A stretch of 64,000 nucleotides of DNA from Pseudotabrizicola sp051200875 (GCF_051200875.1 NZ_CP195191.1:124001-188000); one strand, 5' to 3'. Counted from the first letter of the stretch, positions 23,782 to 32,745 are shown. Numbers and translations: made by a program. The notes: generated from the sequence alone by a model not told the origin.

Positions 23782-24744
23782 ATGAGTCAGACGAGCAGAA
23801 GCCTTGTATCCTCCCTTCGTCGGTTAAAGCCCACGCAGCTACGCTTGATGGCGGCTCTTGGGGATGGGGACGATTTGGGGCGCTGTGCCGAAAGGATTGG
23901 CGTTTCGCAGCCAGCGGCCTCGCGCCTACTTGCCGAAATGGAAGAAGTCTTGGGTCTTCCTCTGCATGAGCGTCAGGGCCGTGGAATCCGGCTGACTGTA
24001 GCTGGTTTGGCGCTTGCCCGCCGTGCTGCGCGAATTCAAATCGAACTGACCGATGCAGCCCGAGAAGTGTCAGAGGCTGCAACGGGCAGTGCTGGTACCG
24101 TCAGGGTAGGTGCCGTGACCGGCCCCGCGCTGAGTATCGTGATGCCTGCAATCATTGAACTGCAGGAAAGTTTTCCAAGCATCCTCGTCGAGGTCACCGT
24201 CGCGACGTCGGTTGCGCTTTGCGAGCAATTGCGCGCGGGTCATCTTGATTTCGCGCTTGCACGGCCCGGCACGAATGACGTCATGCTTGAGGCCAAGATG
24301 ATCGGTGACGAGCCGCTTTCCATTGCGGTACGCCGCGGCCACCCACTTGTCATGCTTCCTGAGATCAGAGTTGATGATCTTCTGGCCTACGACTGGATTC
24401 TTGGTCCCGATGACACTTTGCTTACGCAGACGGTCATGACTCGGTTGGCCGAATTGGACCTGCCTGGACCAAAACGGCGAATTTCGACCTCGTCGTTCCT
24501 GTTTACGCTGGCCCTCCTGAACCAGACCAACGCCATCGCACCCTTGGCCCGATCAGTTGTAGAGAGCTTTTCTGGTAATCCCTCTATGCCCTTTGTTGCC
24601 TTACCAATGGATCTTGGCCTAAACGTCGCGCCCTTCAATATGGTCACGCGGATTGATTCACGCCTTACTCCTTCTGCGCACCGCCTGATGGAAGCAATTC
24701 TTGCCCGTACAGACGCTGTTCGGCCAAGTCAGAACTTGGTCTGA
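23782..24744 (+). CDS. gbpR: LysR-type regulator GbpR
   Basis: A 320-residue LysR-family protein. The N-terminal winged helix is at about residues 8-70, with DDLGRCAERIGVSQPAASRL as recognition region. It is followed by the LysR substrate domain (GSAGTVRVGAVTGPALSIVM onward). Divergent orientation to chvE matches GbpR, which controls chvE in Agrobacterium and Azospirillum in response to galactose-type sugars. It probably also governs the downstream arabinose/galactose catabolic genes of the same operon. The ATG at 23782 is close to a dyad operator. Confidence 0.85.
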   Translation: MSQTSRSLVSSLRRLKPTQLRLMAALGDGDDLGRCAERIGVSQPAASRLLAEMEEVLGLPLHERQGRGIRLTVAGLALARRAARIQIELTDAAREVSEAATGSAGTVRVGAVTGPALSIVMPAIIELQESFPSILVEVTVATSVALCEQLRAGHLDFALARPGTNDVMLEAKMIGDEPLSIAVRRGHPLVMLPEIRVDDLLAYDWILGPDDTLLTQTVMTRLAELDLPGPKRRISTSSFLFTLALLNQTNAIAPLARSVVESFSGNPSMPFVALPMDLGLNVAPFNMVTRIDSRLTPSAHRLMEAILARTDAVRPSQNLV

Positions 24745-24983
24745 TACTCTGAAACTGATCATGGCTGATCAAAAGCAAGTCCGATGCCCCAGTGGTTTTC
24801 GCCGCGCCGGGGTGCTGTTTGTCTATTTCTCAAATCGCCCTAAAACCCGAATCTAAGAGGAAAGGGCTTCGTTCGGTTTTTACCCGATCTCGTCAAAACA
24901 ATGCCCGACCAGATCCAATTTGTTGTGGAAAACAAGTGCGGTAACTTTCAAGTAATCTGTAGGATTGTTGTCGGTGGCACCCG

Positions 24984-25220
24984 TTACGAAATTTGGTTTG
25001 ATTGTTCTGCTGCAAAATTCCGTACCAATGCCCCCAGGCACATCCGCTTCTCCGCGCCGTGAAGATTTATCAGAAAGGTCGAGGAAGGCGATTTTAAGAG
25101 TAAGGGCGTCCCCACTCTTCCTGCAGCTTCCGTGGCGCGCTCTGCACCGACTCCCGATACAGTTGATCGCACGCTTGCCACGTCTTCAGGGCGCAGGTGG
25201 GCTTGTGTCGTAGTTCCCAT
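24984..25220 (-). pseudogene. Possible remnant of a small helix-turn-helix protein
   Basis: A 78-codon frame beginning ATG-GGA-ACT with GAGG about nine bases upstream. Residues 9-36 (LRPEDVASVRSTVSGVGAER, then ATEAAGRVGT) resemble the start of small HTH proteins of the type PEDVAAVRAAVAALGVERAAEALGV, but the expected recognition helix is replaced by unrelated sequence. This would fit a frameshifted or decayed gene. The evidence is weak and it may be a chance frame. Confidence 0.2.
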
Positions 25221-25271
25221 TTGTCATTCCTCAGTTCTGGAGCGGCCTATCGCTGATATTGGTCAAAAAAT

Positions 25272-25306
25272 ATTGCCAATTCGGCAATTTTGTGTAAGCG
25301 CTTGGC
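25272..25306. promoter_or_regulatory. Two operator-like dyads upstream of the oxygenase gene
   Basis: ATTGCC-AATTC-GGCAAT (25272-25288) is a perfect 6-bp dyad inside AT-rich flanks. It is followed by TGTAAGCGCTTGGC (25293-25306), whose central AAGCGCTT core resembles LacI-family operators (TGTAAGCGCTTACA). Both precede the ATG at 25323. No LacI-type regulator is encoded in the window, so the binding protein would come from elsewhere. Confidence 0.4.
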
Positions 25307-25322
25307 TCGAATGGGGGCTGAT

Positions 25323-26084
25323 ATGCAGAAACCGATCCTTGACCATGCCCGAGTCGTTGCACGCCTGACAGGTACGTTGCCTGATGGTGGCTATGAGGAA
25401 GACACACCGATCTACGCGGTGGACCTGCCAGACCTTCTTCGGCCAGAAAACGCCCCGCAACCGCATCGTGAAGAGGTCGACTTGGGTGGCAAGCTTGCCT
25501 TTACCCTTGAGGACGTCGCCACGCGTGAGGAATGCGCCCACTTGATCGCCGTGACCGAGGCACTTGGGTTTCGCGATGCAGCACCGGGCATCAACACGCC
25601 GCCCGGGATGCGCCGCAACAAGACGGTGCATTGGATCGCCCCAAAGATGGTCATGGCAGAGCTTTACCGCCGCGTTGCTCCTTTGCTCCCGCAAGAGATT
25701 GATGGCCGAAAGCTTTCACCGCTTCTAAGCCATCGGATCAACACCTATCGCTATGATAAGGGCGATGAATTCAACCTTCATATTGATGGCGATTGGCCCG
25801 GCTTTGGACTGTCTCAAGATGGGTCGTCCATGGTGCAATGGGCGGGCACGCATTCCATGCTGACGATGCTTCTTTACCTGAATGGTGCAGAGGACGGTTT
25901 GCAGGGCGGCAGCACCACCCTTTACGATCAGGGGGAACTGCGGGCCACAGTCACCCCGAAAACCGGGCGCTCCCTGTTCTTCCGGCATGGATCGAACCGC
26001 GATACGGTATTGCATGCTGGTGACCGCCTGACTGGCGACGTCCCCAAATATGTCGCCCGCATCAATGTGATGTACGATTTCTAG
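25323..26084 (+). CDS. 2-oxoglutarate/Fe(II)-dependent oxygenase (prolyl-4-hydroxylase-like)
   Basis: A 253-residue dioxygenase. The double-stranded beta-helix motif is visible: the Fe ligands His-x-Asp in EFNLHIDGDWPG, and the distal His plus 2-oxoglutarate-binding Arg in VLHAGDRLTGDVPKYVARINVMYDF. GGSTTLYDQGELRATVTPKTGRSLFF is the typical core. This places it in the P4Hc-like group, which hydroxylates protein prolines or small substrates; the substrate is unknown. The ATG at 25323 has GGGGG upstream, and an in-frame ATG at 25311 is an alternative. It stands alone between sugar operons and precedes an AAA+ gene in the same direction after 125 bases. Confidence 0.82.
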   Translation: MQKPILDHARVVARLTGTLPDGGYEEDTPIYAVDLPDLLRPENAPQPHREEVDLGGKLAFTLEDVATREECAHLIAVTEALGFRDAAPGINTPPGMRRNKTVHWIAPKMVMAELYRRVAPLLPQEIDGRKLSPLLSHRINTYRYDKGDEFNLHIDGDWPGFGLSQDGSSMVQWAGTHSMLTMLLYLNGAEDGLQGGSTTLYDQGELRATVTPKTGRSLFFRHGSNRDTVLHAGDRLTGDVPKYVARINVMYDF

Positions 26085-26209
26085 GACCGGTCGGGGCGAT
26101 GGTCGCACGGCCTCCGGCCTTTGACTGCGCCGGAGGACAATTTTGCGCATGTCTTTGAACCGAGCCTCGGTGTAACAAAGGGGCGTGCCACAAAATCAGG
26201 GATAACGCA

Positions 26210-28048
26210 TTGGCATTCTGGAAACAGGCGTCCACACCTGCCGTCGCTCATGAACCGCCCGCATGGTTCGAAGAATTCACTTCGGCCCGGCTTTACGCCC
26301 GCCACCTGGTTTTGACGGGCAATATCCGTGACATTTACCCGGTGTGGGCTGGCCATTCGGTCGAGTTTGTCGATGCCTTCGGGGCCATTGCCCGCCTGAC
26401 GCGTGCCGAGGGGCAAGAGGCAACCTCCATCTTGCGCTTCGACCCCGTCGATGGTCTCAGCTCGGTCGGGGCGATCAGCGATGCGGTTTCGGCCTTTCTC
26501 GCCGAAGATCCGGCAAAGGGCTGGGTGTCGCCCCTTGACCAACTTAAAGACATTCACGCCCGACTTGCTGCGCGCCCTGATCTATCGGTTGCGCTTGTTG
26601 TCGACTACGCCTCGCATCTGGCCACAGGCGACGATGCCGATCTCGACTCCTTTTTCGTTGCGATCGACAAGCTCTCTTATGCCACGGAAAAGGACGCGCA
26701 GATTTCTCCCTCTCGCTGCGTGACCGTCTGGCTGGCCGACGAGATCGGCGATCTTCCAGCGTGGTTCACGATCGGCAATTCCGCCCTGCGCGAGGTCAAT
26801 ATTGATCTGCCCGATCTCGAGGCCCGCTTTCACTTTGCTGACCGCCTTGCCCGAGACACGGGAATCGAAAGTGGCGGCAACGATCCGGGGCGCCAATGGG
26901 CGCTTCAACAATTCGCCCTTGAAAGCGATGGGGAAACCCTGTCTGCCATGCGCGCCATCGCCACGGTGGCCCGGTTCGAAGGCATCAGTCTCGCCCATAT
27001 TTCAGATGCAATCCGCATCTACCGCACCGGTTTGCGCCGCAATCCTTGGGGCTCTCAGGTGCTTGCCGACCGGGTCCGCCATGCGCAATCCCTGCTTGGG
27101 CAGCGGATCAAGGGGCAAGACCACGCGCTTGAACGTACCGTCGATATCCTCTCGCGTTCGCTTGTCGGCTTGTCCGGGGCGCAAAGCGGGGCGCGCCATT
27201 CCAAGCCGCGCGGCGTGATGTTCTTCGCTGGTCCCACGGGTGTCGGCAAGACCGAGCTTGCCAAGGCTCTGACAGAACTCTTGTTCGGCGATGAAACCGC
27301 ATGTCATCGGTTCGATATGTCGGAATTCATGCAAGAGGCGGCCGTCACCCGTCTGATCGGCGCGCCCCCGGGTCATCCCGGCCATGACCGTGGGGGCGAG
27401 CTGGTAAACGCCGCGCTGCACCGCCCTTTCAGCGTTTTTCTCTTTGACGAGGTGGAAAAGGCTCATCCTCGCGTTCTCGACATCTTCCTTCAGATCATCG
27501 ACGAAGGCCGCCTGACCGATGCCCGTGGTGCTACCGCTCATTTTTCTGAGGCGCTCATCATTTTCACCTCGAATATCGGCGTGATGAGCGGATCAAGCGA
27601 GACCAACCTCGGCATGAATATCCTGCCCTCAGACAGTCATCAGGAACTGGAGGACAAAATTCAGTCGGCCATCCGTGACCATTTCCGCAGAAAGCTGCAA
27701 AGGCCCGAACTGCTGAACCGGATCGGACCGAATATCATCGTCTTCGACTTCCTGTCCGGCGAGGCCGCGCTTGAAATCTTTGACGCCATCCTTGCGCGGG
27801 TAATCAAGGCGGTCAAAATCGAACGCGGGATCGCGGTCAACATCGACCCAAAGGCCCGCGAAACGCTTCGCTTCCTCTGCATCGAAGATTTCTTCGAAGG
27901 CGGGCGCGGCATCGGCAACCGGATAGAACGTTATTTCGTAAACCCACTGTCGCGAGAGATATTTGATCGTGACATCCGCACAGATTTCGATGTGCTTGAC
28001 CTCTCCCTTGATGGGGACCGAACCAAGCTCACGCTGCATCAGCCCTGA
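26210..28048 (+). CDS. AAA+ ATPase with degenerate N-terminal AAA domain and ClpB-D2-like domain
   Basis: A 612-residue protein. Residues 1-290 have the shape of an AAA domain without a P-loop: YARHLVLTGNIRDIYPV, a Walker-B-like SVALVVDYASH (126-136) and a sensor-like VTVWLADEIGDLPAWF. Residues 295-612 are ClpB/ClpA D2-like: Walker A GPTGVGKT (341-348), Walker B VFLFDEVEKAH (409-419), IIFTSNIG and a C-terminal small domain. The usual pore loop GYVGYEEGG reads GHPGHDRGG, so the substrate-gripping Tyr is lost. There is no Clp N-domain and no ClpP-binding loop that I can see. The start is a TTG at 26210, and no in-frame ATG lies nearby. Role unknown: perhaps disaggregation, remodelling or defence. 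Confidence 0.82.
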   Translation: MAFWKQASTPAVAHEPPAWFEEFTSARLYARHLVLTGNIRDIYPVWAGHSVEFVDAFGAIARLTRAEGQEATSILRFDPVDGLSSVGAISDAVSAFLAEDPAKGWVSPLDQLKDIHARLAARPDLSVALVVDYASHLATGDDADLDSFFVAIDKLSYATEKDAQISPSRCVTVWLADEIGDLPAWFTIGNSALREVNIDLPDLEARFHFADRLARDTGIESGGNDPGRQWALQQFALESDGETLSAMRAIATVARFEGISLAHISDAIRIYRTGLRRNPWGSQVLADRVRHAQSLLGQRIKGQDHALERTVDILSRSLVGLSGAQSGARHSKPRGVMFFAGPTGVGKTELAKALTELLFGDETACHRFDMSEFMQEAAVTRLIGAPPGHPGHDRGGELVNAALHRPFSVFLFDEVEKAHPRVLDIFLQIIDEGRLTDARGATAHFSEALIIFTSNIGVMSGSSETNLGMNILPSDSHQELEDKIQSAIRDHFRRKLQRPELLNRIGPNIIVFDFLSGEAALEIFDAILARVIKAVKIERGIAVNIDPKARETLRFLCIEDFFEGGRGIGNRIERYFVNPLSREIFDRDIRTDFDVLDLSLDGDRTKLTLHQP

Positions 28049-28064
28049 CTGTCAGGTAGGACAT

Positions 28065-28967
28065 TCAGGCCAGCTTGTGATCGCGCAGTGATGACAACAG
28101 CGTTTCCTTCGATGTGGTCAAATGCGCCCGCGCAGCGGCCATGGCGGTGGGTTTGTCACGTTCTGCCAGCGCGTTGATGATCTGCAAATGCTCGCGAATG
28201 GCGGCCTCGTTTCGATGCCGTTCCAAGGCTTTGTCCCATTGATAATGGTAATGGAAAATCAGGCTGATCACCTTTTGAAACTCAGCCACGAAGCGGTTCT
28301 TCACCACCGAATTCAACAGACTATGAAATTGCCCATCCAGCGGCGAAAAGTCGTGAAAATCGGTTTCGATGCGTGCCAAGAGGTCAAGATGTTCTGTCCT
28401 GATCGTCTCCAGTTCTCCCCAAACGGAGTGCGTTTTCGGAAGTGCGATCAGCGTTGATAGCGCGTTGAGTTCAAGAACCTCGCGAAACTCCGAAAGCTCA
28501 ATCGCGTAATCGGCCGTGAAGCCGACCAGAAGCCACCCCCCTTGTGGCCGACGCTCCACCAGCCCCGATTGCGAAAGGCTCGCCAGAAATTCCTGCAATT
28601 GATAGGGCAGCACGTTAAACTGACGGGCTAGTTGCGTCACATTCAGGGTCGTGCCGGCAGGCACATCAAACCGCAGAACCCAATCCAGAAATCGGCTCTC
28701 CAGCTCTTCACGACCGATGTAATCCTCCCGCAAGGAGAGGCTGTCCTTGGCATTCGGCGCGCGCAAAAGGCGTTTGTTTCGCCCATCGATTTCAATCACG
28801 CCAATTTCCGCCAATCGTGCCATAATGGCCCGCACCACGGTGCGCGAAACGCCAAGTTGCTCTGCCAGCTTCACTTCCGACGGCAGAGTGGCACCAACCG
28901 TCCCTTCCTGAAGAGTTTTCAGCAAGTCGTTGAAAGATTGCCGAAATCTCGTATCGCTTCGTGCCAA
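28065..28967 (-). CDS. GntR-family regulator of the L-fucose-type operon
   Basis: A 300-residue regulator with an N-terminal GntR winged helix (LPSEVKLAEQLGVSRTVVRAI). A second winged-helix-like segment (TTLNVTQLARQFNVLPYQLQ) precedes an FCD-type helical domain (REVLELNALSTL, then SPLDGQFHSLL). The double HTH arrangement is less common than plain FadR proteins. The start is a TTG at 28965-28967 behind GGAGAGG; another TTG 25 codons upstream lacks a Shine-Dalgarno sequence. It is divergent from the alcohol dehydrogenase operon, which it probably represses until a sugar-acid ligand appears. Confidence 0.82.
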   Translation of the reverse strand: MARSDTRFRQSFNDLLKTLQEGTVGATLPSEVKLAEQLGVSRTVVRAIMARLAEIGVIEIDGRNKRLLRAPNAKDSLSLREDYIGREELESRFLDWVLRFDVPAGTTLNVTQLARQFNVLPYQLQEFLASLSQSGLVERRPQGGWLLVGFTADYAIELSEFREVLELNALSTLIALPKTHSVWGELETIRTEHLDLLARIETDFHDFSPLDGQFHSLLNSVVKNRFVAEFQKVISLIFHYHYQWDKALERHRNEAAIREHLQIINALAERDKPTAMAAARAHLTTSKETLLSSLRDHKLA

Positions 28968-29002
28968 ACCTCGTCCTCTCCCACTGCGGCTGACCCACCG
29001 TA

Positions 29003-29037
29003 AACTGTATTTATGATCTAAAAAATTAAAAACAGTT
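29003..29037. promoter_or_regulatory. AT-rich divergent control region with inverted half-sites
   Basis: AACTGT (29003-29008) and ACAGTT (29032-29037) form inverted half-sites around an AT-only core (TTATGATCTAAAAAATTAAA). It lies between the GntR regulator and the alcohol dehydrogenase gene and is the only AT-rich stretch in the gap. It is the most likely operator/promoter for both directions; the exact promoter hexamers are not clear. Confidence 0.35.
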
Positions 29038-29120
29038 GGCAAGCCCTTTTCGTGCCTTCATGGTGTCGGCAATGGAGGATCCGGCCGCAGAGTCGGACAG
29101 AGGGTTAGGGAGGACGATCT

Positions 29121-30137
29121 ATGGACGGCGGCGCCGCAGCAACAATGCTGTGCGGAACCTGTATGGCTCCGGGTCAGTTTGAGCTGGAGCCTCGTGCCGT
29201 GCCGTCCGAGGCACCTTCGGGCTGGGTCTTGGTGGATATCGACCGCGTCGGCCTTTGCGGCACCGATTACCATATCTTCGAGGGCAAGCATCCGTTCCTT
29301 GAATATCCCCGCGTCATCGGGCACGAACTTTCCGGCCACATCGCCCTGTCAGCAGAGGGCTGGCAAAAGGGGCAGGCGGTTGCGATCAACCCCTATGTGT
29401 CCTGTGGAACCTGCACCGCCTGTGCCAAGGGCAAACCGAATTGCTGCACCAGGATCTCGGTTTTGGGCGTGCATCGCGATGGTGGACTTTGCGCCCGTAT
29501 CGCCGTGCCTGCGGGCAATCTGTATGACGCCGCGCAGATGCCGTCCGATCTGATCGTGCTGACCGAGTTTCTTGCCATCGGTGCCCATGCGGCGCGGCGT
29601 TCGCAACTTGGCGCGGGTGATCGCGTGCTTGTCACCGGGGCAGGGCCCATCGGCCTTGGCACGGCGCTTTTCGCACGGTTGCGCGGCGGCCATGTCACGC
29701 TGCGCGACATGTCGGAAAAGCGGCTTGCGGCGATGCAAGACTTCGGTTTTCACGAACTGCTGGGGCCGGACGCAGAATTGCCTGCCGATGGCTTTGATGT
29801 GGTCTTTGACTGCACCGGCAATGCCCGCGCCATTGAGGCAGGCTTTGCTCATGTGGCCCATGGCGGCACCTATGTCCTCGTCTCGGTCGTCAAGGACAAC
29901 ATCTCCTTTGCAGACCCTGAATTTCACAAGCGCGAAATGACCCTGATGGGCAGCCGCAACGCCACCGCCGAGGATTTCCAGACCGTCATGTCGGCCTTGG
30001 CCGAGGGCAAGATTGATGGCGCCAAGATCATCTCGTCCACGCTATCCTTGGCCGATCTGCCAGAGGCATTCCCGCGACTCGTCTCAGACCGAGAGACCCT
30101 GATCAAGGTCGTTATCCAAACCGGAGGCCAGCCATGA
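29121..30137 (+). CDS. Zinc-dependent medium-chain alcohol/polyol dehydrogenase
   Basis: A 338-residue MDR-family enzyme. Catalytic zinc ligands are Cys in GLCGTDYH and His-Glu in VIGHELSGH. The structural zinc site is CGTCTACAKGKPNCC (C-x2-C-x2-C-x7-C). The NAD-binding GAGPIGLGTALFA loop is intact. The family includes sorbitol, galactitol and L-galactonate dehydrogenases, so a sugar alcohol or sugar-acid substrate is likely. It leads the fucose-type operon but has no obvious step in the standard oxidative L-fucose route. The ATG at 29121 has GGAGGAC upstream. The stop overlaps the ABC ATPase start (ATGA). Confidence 0.85.
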   Translation: MDGGAAATMLCGTCMAPGQFELEPRAVPSEAPSGWVLVDIDRVGLCGTDYHIFEGKHPFLEYPRVIGHELSGHIALSAEGWQKGQAVAINPYVSCGTCTACAKGKPNCCTRISVLGVHRDGGLCARIAVPAGNLYDAAQMPSDLIVLTEFLAIGAHAARRSQLGAGDRVLVTGAGPIGLGTALFARLRGGHVTLRDMSEKRLAAMQDFGFHELLGPDAELPADGFDVVFDCTGNARAIEAGFAHVAHGGTYVLVSVVKDNISFADPEFHKREMTLMGSRNATAEDFQTVMSALAEGKIDGAKIISSTLSLADLPEAFPRLVSDRETLIKVVIQTGGQP

Positions 30138-31639
30138 CCGAATTGGTCAAGATGACCGCAATCGACAAGCATTTCCCGGGTGTTCACGCGCTGAAATCCG
30201 TGCATTTCAATCTGGTCGCAGGCGAGGTCCATGCGCTGATGGGCGAAAACGGCGCGGGCAAATCCACGCTGATGAAAATTCTGTCCGGCATCTACCAGCC
30301 CGATGGCGGCACACTGGAAGTCATGGGCAAGCAGGTGACCATCGACGGCCCGCAAGAGGCTCAGGCGCTTGGGATTGGCATCATCCATCAGGAACTCGCC
30401 CTGATGAACGATCTGACGGTCGCGCAGAACATGTTCATCGGCCGCGAACCGCGCCGCACCTTCGGCATGTTCACGGATGAAGCCCAGATGAACAAGGATG
30501 CGGCCGCCATCTTCAATCACATGAAGGTCGATATCGCCCCCGATACCGAGGTTGGCACCTTGACCGTCGCCCGTCAGCAATTGGTCGAAATCGCCAAGGC
30601 CCTGTCCTACAACGCCTCGGTCCTGATCATGGACGAACCGACCTCCGCCCTGAACGACACCGAGGTCGCCCACCTCTTCACCATCATCGACGAATTGAAA
30701 TCCAAGGGCGTGGGCATCATCTACATCACCCACAAGATGGATGAGGTAAAGAGGATCGCCGACCGCGTCACGGTGATGCGCGACGGCGCCTATATCGACA
30801 CGCTTCCTGCTGCGGAAACGCCGATGGCCACCGTCATTCAACTGATGGTCGGGCGCGAATTGGCCGATGTGCATCGGGCGGAAGGCGCGGGCACGTCGGA
30901 AGAAGTGCTGCGCGTAACCGGGCTGAACCGGGGGCGCGCGGTCCGCGATGTGAACTTCTCGCTGAACAAGGGCGAAATCCTTGGTTTTGCCGGGCTTATG
31001 GGGGCAGGGCGCACCGAAGTCGCGCGGGCCATCTTTGGCGCCGATCCGATCGACTCGGGGGAAATCCAGATCCACGGCAAAAAGGTCAAGATCGACCAGC
31101 CCAAAGACGCCGTCGGTCATGGCATTGCCTATCTGTCCGAGGACCGCAAACATTTCGGCCTCGTGACGGGCATGTCGGTGCGCGACAATGTAACGATGGC
31201 GTCATGGGATCGCTTCCGGTCAAAACTCGGCTTCATGCGTGACAATGATCTTCGCACGGTTGCCCGCGAATATGTGGCGAAACTGAAGGTAAAGACCCCC
31301 TCTATCGAGCAGGAAACCCGCCTCCTTTCCGGCGGCAATCAACAAAAGGTCGTCATCGCGAAATGGCTTTTGCGTGATTGCGACATCCTGATCTTCGACG
31401 AACCCACGCGCGGCATCGACGTGGGCGCAAAAGCCGAAATCTACCGCCTGCTGGAAAGCCTCGCGGCTGAAGGAAAGGCGATCATCGTGATCTCGTCCGA
31501 ACTGCCAGAGATCCTGAGGCTGTCTCATCGTGTCGTGGTCATGTGCGAAGGCCGGATCACGGGGGAATTGGACGGCAAGACCACGACACAAGAAGAGATC
31601 ATGACGCTTGCGACCAAGCGTCAGGCTTCCGCTGCCTGA
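30134..31639 (+). CDS. Sugar ABC transporter ATP-binding protein (third system)
   Basis: A 501-residue tandem ABC ATPase of the RbsA/MglA type: Walker A GENGAGKST, Walker B VLIMDEPTSAL, second loop GLMGAGRTE, signature LSGGNQQKV and Walker B ILIFDEPTRGIDVG. It probably powers uptake of the deoxyhexose catabolised by the downstream enzymes. It is translationally coupled to the dehydrogenase and followed after 16 bases by the permease gene. It differs clearly in sequence from the YtfR- and GguA-like proteins, so the three systems are not recent duplicates. Confidence 0.9.
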   Translation: MTELVKMTAIDKHFPGVHALKSVHFNLVAGEVHALMGENGAGKSTLMKILSGIYQPDGGTLEVMGKQVTIDGPQEAQALGIGIIHQELALMNDLTVAQNMFIGREPRRTFGMFTDEAQMNKDAAAIFNHMKVDIAPDTEVGTLTVARQQLVEIAKALSYNASVLIMDEPTSALNDTEVAHLFTIIDELKSKGVGIIYITHKMDEVKRIADRVTVMRDGAYIDTLPAAETPMATVIQLMVGRELADVHRAEGAGTSEEVLRVTGLNRGRAVRDVNFSLNKGEILGFAGLMGAGRTEVARAIFGADPIDSGEIQIHGKKVKIDQPKDAVGHGIAYLSEDRKHFGLVTGMSVRDNVTMASWDRFRSKLGFMRDNDLRTVAREYVAKLKVKTPSIEQETRLLSGGNQQKVVIAKWLLRDCDILIFDEPTRGIDVGAKAEIYRLLESLAAEGKAIIVISSELPEILRLSHRVVVMCEGRITGELDGKTTTQEEIMTLATKRQASAA

Positions 31640-31655
31640 ACAGAAAGACAAGAGC

Positions 31656-32660
31656 ATGTCCAACACTCAAAGCCAGACCGTCGCCACAGCCAAACCCGGA
31701 GTGCTGACGACCGCGACCTTGCAAAAGGCCGTTGCCTTCGTTGTGCTGGTCAGCCTGCTGATGTTCTTCTCCATTTTCGCGGCGAATTTCGCGGCGTGGA
31801 ACAATATGGTCAACATCATGCAGGCCACGGCCGTGAACGGGGTGCTGGGGGTCGCTGTGACCTTTGTCATCATCTCGGGCGGCATTGATCTTTCCGTCGG
31901 CACCATGATGACGCTGACCGCCGTGTTTTCGGGCCTGATCCTGACCAATGCAGGTCTGCCTTTGCCCTTCGGCATCTTCGGGGCCATCGCGGGCGGCGGC
32001 ATCATGGGGGCCATTTCCGGCACCGCCATCGCCAAGATGAAAATCCCGCCCTTTATCGCCACGCTGGGAATGATGCAGATTGCCCGCGGCCTTGCGCTGG
32101 TGTTTTCGGGCGCAAAGCCGATCTATTTCAACTCGACGCCCAGCTATCTTTACATCTCGTCCGAAAGCTCGATCACCCATCTGATCCCGGGGCTTGAGAT
32201 CCCGAATGGCGTCATCATCATGTTTGTCGTGGCGATCATATCCTCTATCGTGCTGACGCGGTCGGTCCTCGGGCGATACATCTTTGCGTTGGGGTCAAAC
32301 GAAGAGGCCGCGCGTCTGTCGGGCGTCAATGTCGACCGCTGGAAAATCATCACCTATGCGATCAGCGGCATGATCTGCGGTGTTGCGGGTCTTTTGGTCT
32401 CGTCGCGCCTGAATTCGGCCCAGCCTGCGCTCGGGCTTGGCTATGAACTCGATGCCATCGCCGCAGCCGTCATTGGCGGCACCTCGCTCTCGGGCGGGCG
32501 GGGCAGCATCACTGGCACCATCATCGGCGCCTTTATCATGTCTGTCCTGACCAATGGCCTACGGGTCATGGGGGTGCAGGAGGAATGGAAGATTGTCGTA
32601 ACCGGTCTCATCATCATCGTGGCCGTCTACGTCGATATCGTGCTTCGCAAGAAGGCATGA
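31656..32660 (+). CDS. Sugar ABC transporter permease (third system)
   Basis: A 334-residue BPD_transp_2 permease. Hallmarks are FVIISGGIDLSVGTMMTLTA near residue 70 and GYELDAIAAAVIGGTSLSGGRG near residue 265, with about eight to ten spans. The ATG at 31656 is preceded by AAGACAAGAGC. The frame opens earlier, but that would overlap the ATPase gene. It is the only permease of this system, so a homodimer is expected. The binding-protein gene follows after an 85-base gap. Confidence 0.9.
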   Translation: MSNTQSQTVATAKPGVLTTATLQKAVAFVVLVSLLMFFSIFAANFAAWNNMVNIMQATAVNGVLGVAVTFVIISGGIDLSVGTMMTLTAVFSGLILTNAGLPLPFGIFGAIAGGGIMGAISGTAIAKMKIPPFIATLGMMQIARGLALVFSGAKPIYFNSTPSYLYISSESSITHLIPGLEIPNGVIIMFVVAIISSIVLTRSVLGRYIFALGSNEEAARLSGVNVDRWKIITYAISGMICGVAGLLVSSRLNSAQPALGLGYELDAIAAAVIGGTSLSGGRGSITGTIIGAFIMSVLTNGLRVMGVQEEWKIVVTGLIIIVAVYVDIVLRKKA

Positions 32661-32745
32661 AACCGGGCACGGGCGCCATCAAGACGCCCCCCCAACCAGC
32701 GAAGGCTAAACGCCTTTACCAACGTTCCCAGGGAGGAGAACACAA

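Larger units (their letters stand above)
24745..25322. other. Intergenic stretch of 578 bases with no firm gene
   Basis: No firm gene is seen between gbpR and the oxygenase gene. A weak 78-codon frame on the minus strand is listed separately. The right-hand 50 bases hold two operator-like dyads. The left part contains TGATCA-TGGC-TGATCA near 24756, a possible weak terminator for gbpR. Composition is more AT-rich than flanking genes, especially near 24900-25030. Confidence 0.4.

Noticed and set aside
28044..28056. CCTGAC-T-GTCAGG palindrome between convergent genes as a terminator
   Set aside because: A one-base centre cannot form the loop of a stable hairpin, and no T-run follows.
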